This document shows, in pieces, positions 46,169-46,482 of a stretch of DNA of 46,482 nucleotides (positions are counted from its first letter, which is position 1; each line of letters opens with the position of its first letter). A model generated the notes under the pieces. It made no database searches, was not told where the DNA came from, and worked only from the letters and a program-made list of their open reading frames with translations. The DNA is from Candidatus Cloacimonadota bacterium. GTDB lineage: Bacteria > Cloacimonadota > Cloacimonadia > Cloacimonadales > TCS61. The stretch is from positions 1 to 46,482 of the forward strand of contig JAUXFF010000005.1 in assembly GCA_030620155.1 (NCBI GenBank), in the 5' to 3' direction. The position numbers and the translations under genes are program-made.

Positions 46169-46482
46169 ATGAAAAAAAATCTTTTCTTTTTTATTTTCAT
46201 TTTTAATTTTTCATTTTTCGTTTTTCATTTTTCAATTGCACCCGCAATTGAAGTCAGCGGTCATATTACAGAAGATACTATCTGGAGTCCGGATAATAAT
46301 CCTTACGAAGTTGTCGATAATATATTTGTAGATCCCAATGTAACCCTCACCATTCTACCCGGTACAATTGTCAAATACAATACTACTACATATCCTTTAG
46401 GTGATTAGCATTACGGAGAGGGATACGCAGAAGCAAAGTTCATGAAAGTAAGCGGAAAATTGATAGCAGAAGGCACAGAACA
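46169..46482 (+). pseudogene. Secreted beta-helix-like protein, N-terminal part, interrupted by in-frame TAG (46406-46408); runs off the window
   Basis: Signal-peptide-like MKKNLFFFIFIFNFSFFVFHFSIAPA, then GHITEDTIWSPDNNPYEVVDNIFVDPNVTLTILPGTIVKY...GD*HYGEGYAEAKFMKVSGKLIAEGTE, open to the window end in the same frame. Confidence 0.65.

Noticed and set aside
1-46482. CRISPR array, tRNA or rRNA genes
   Set aside because: No regularly spaced direct repeats beyond two 16-nt copies at 41952-41987, and no cloverleaf or rRNA sequence recognised by eye.

Overview
The window is a low-GC bacterial segment of 46,482 bp. It is densely coding, almost entirely on the + strand, and dominated by anaerobic C4/2-oxoacid metabolism and soluble electron transfer. 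The gene set resembles syntrophic or fermentative Cloacimonadota-type bacteria, but that taxonomic guess is inference only. Order: uvrB; a canonical korDABC 2-oxoacid:ferredoxin oxidoreductase (OFOR) operon ending in methylmalonyl-CoA epimerase; a second OFOR operon with six genes (delta-alpha1-beta1-alpha2-beta2-gamma); a ~21 kb run of heterodisulfide-reductase (Hdr), MvhD, FrhB/FdhB-like, soluble fumarate reductase/succinate dehydrogenase, GlcD/HdrD-type and [NiFe]-hydrogenase (MvhGA) genes plus a maturation protease; sucCD; a TPR protein; two-subunit fumarase; two tandem malate dehydrogenase paralogs; a LarA-family protein; malic enzyme; a divergent PEPCK; a convergent GlcD-type oxidase; and the start of a secreted protein interrupted by an in-frame TAG. 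The strongest hunt results are: (1) the second OFOR shows complementary motif loss. Alpha1 lacks the YPITP Thr and RGGPST Arg, and beta2 lacks the GDGD thiamine-diphosphate motif and all four Fe-S ligands, suggesting an asymmetric enzyme with one active and one non-catalytic half. (2) The Hdr/Mvh block embeds a quinone-independent FrdAB and a 2-hydroxyacid oxidase module, suggesting a cytoplasmic flavin-based bifurcation/confurcation system for succinate/fumarate and hydroxyacid couples. (3) A 50-aa ORF with a strong Shine-Dalgarno, absent from the supplied ORF track, is translationally coupled to frdB. (4) One malate dehydrogenase paralog has a rewritten active site. All assignments come from reading the sequence; no database search was possible.
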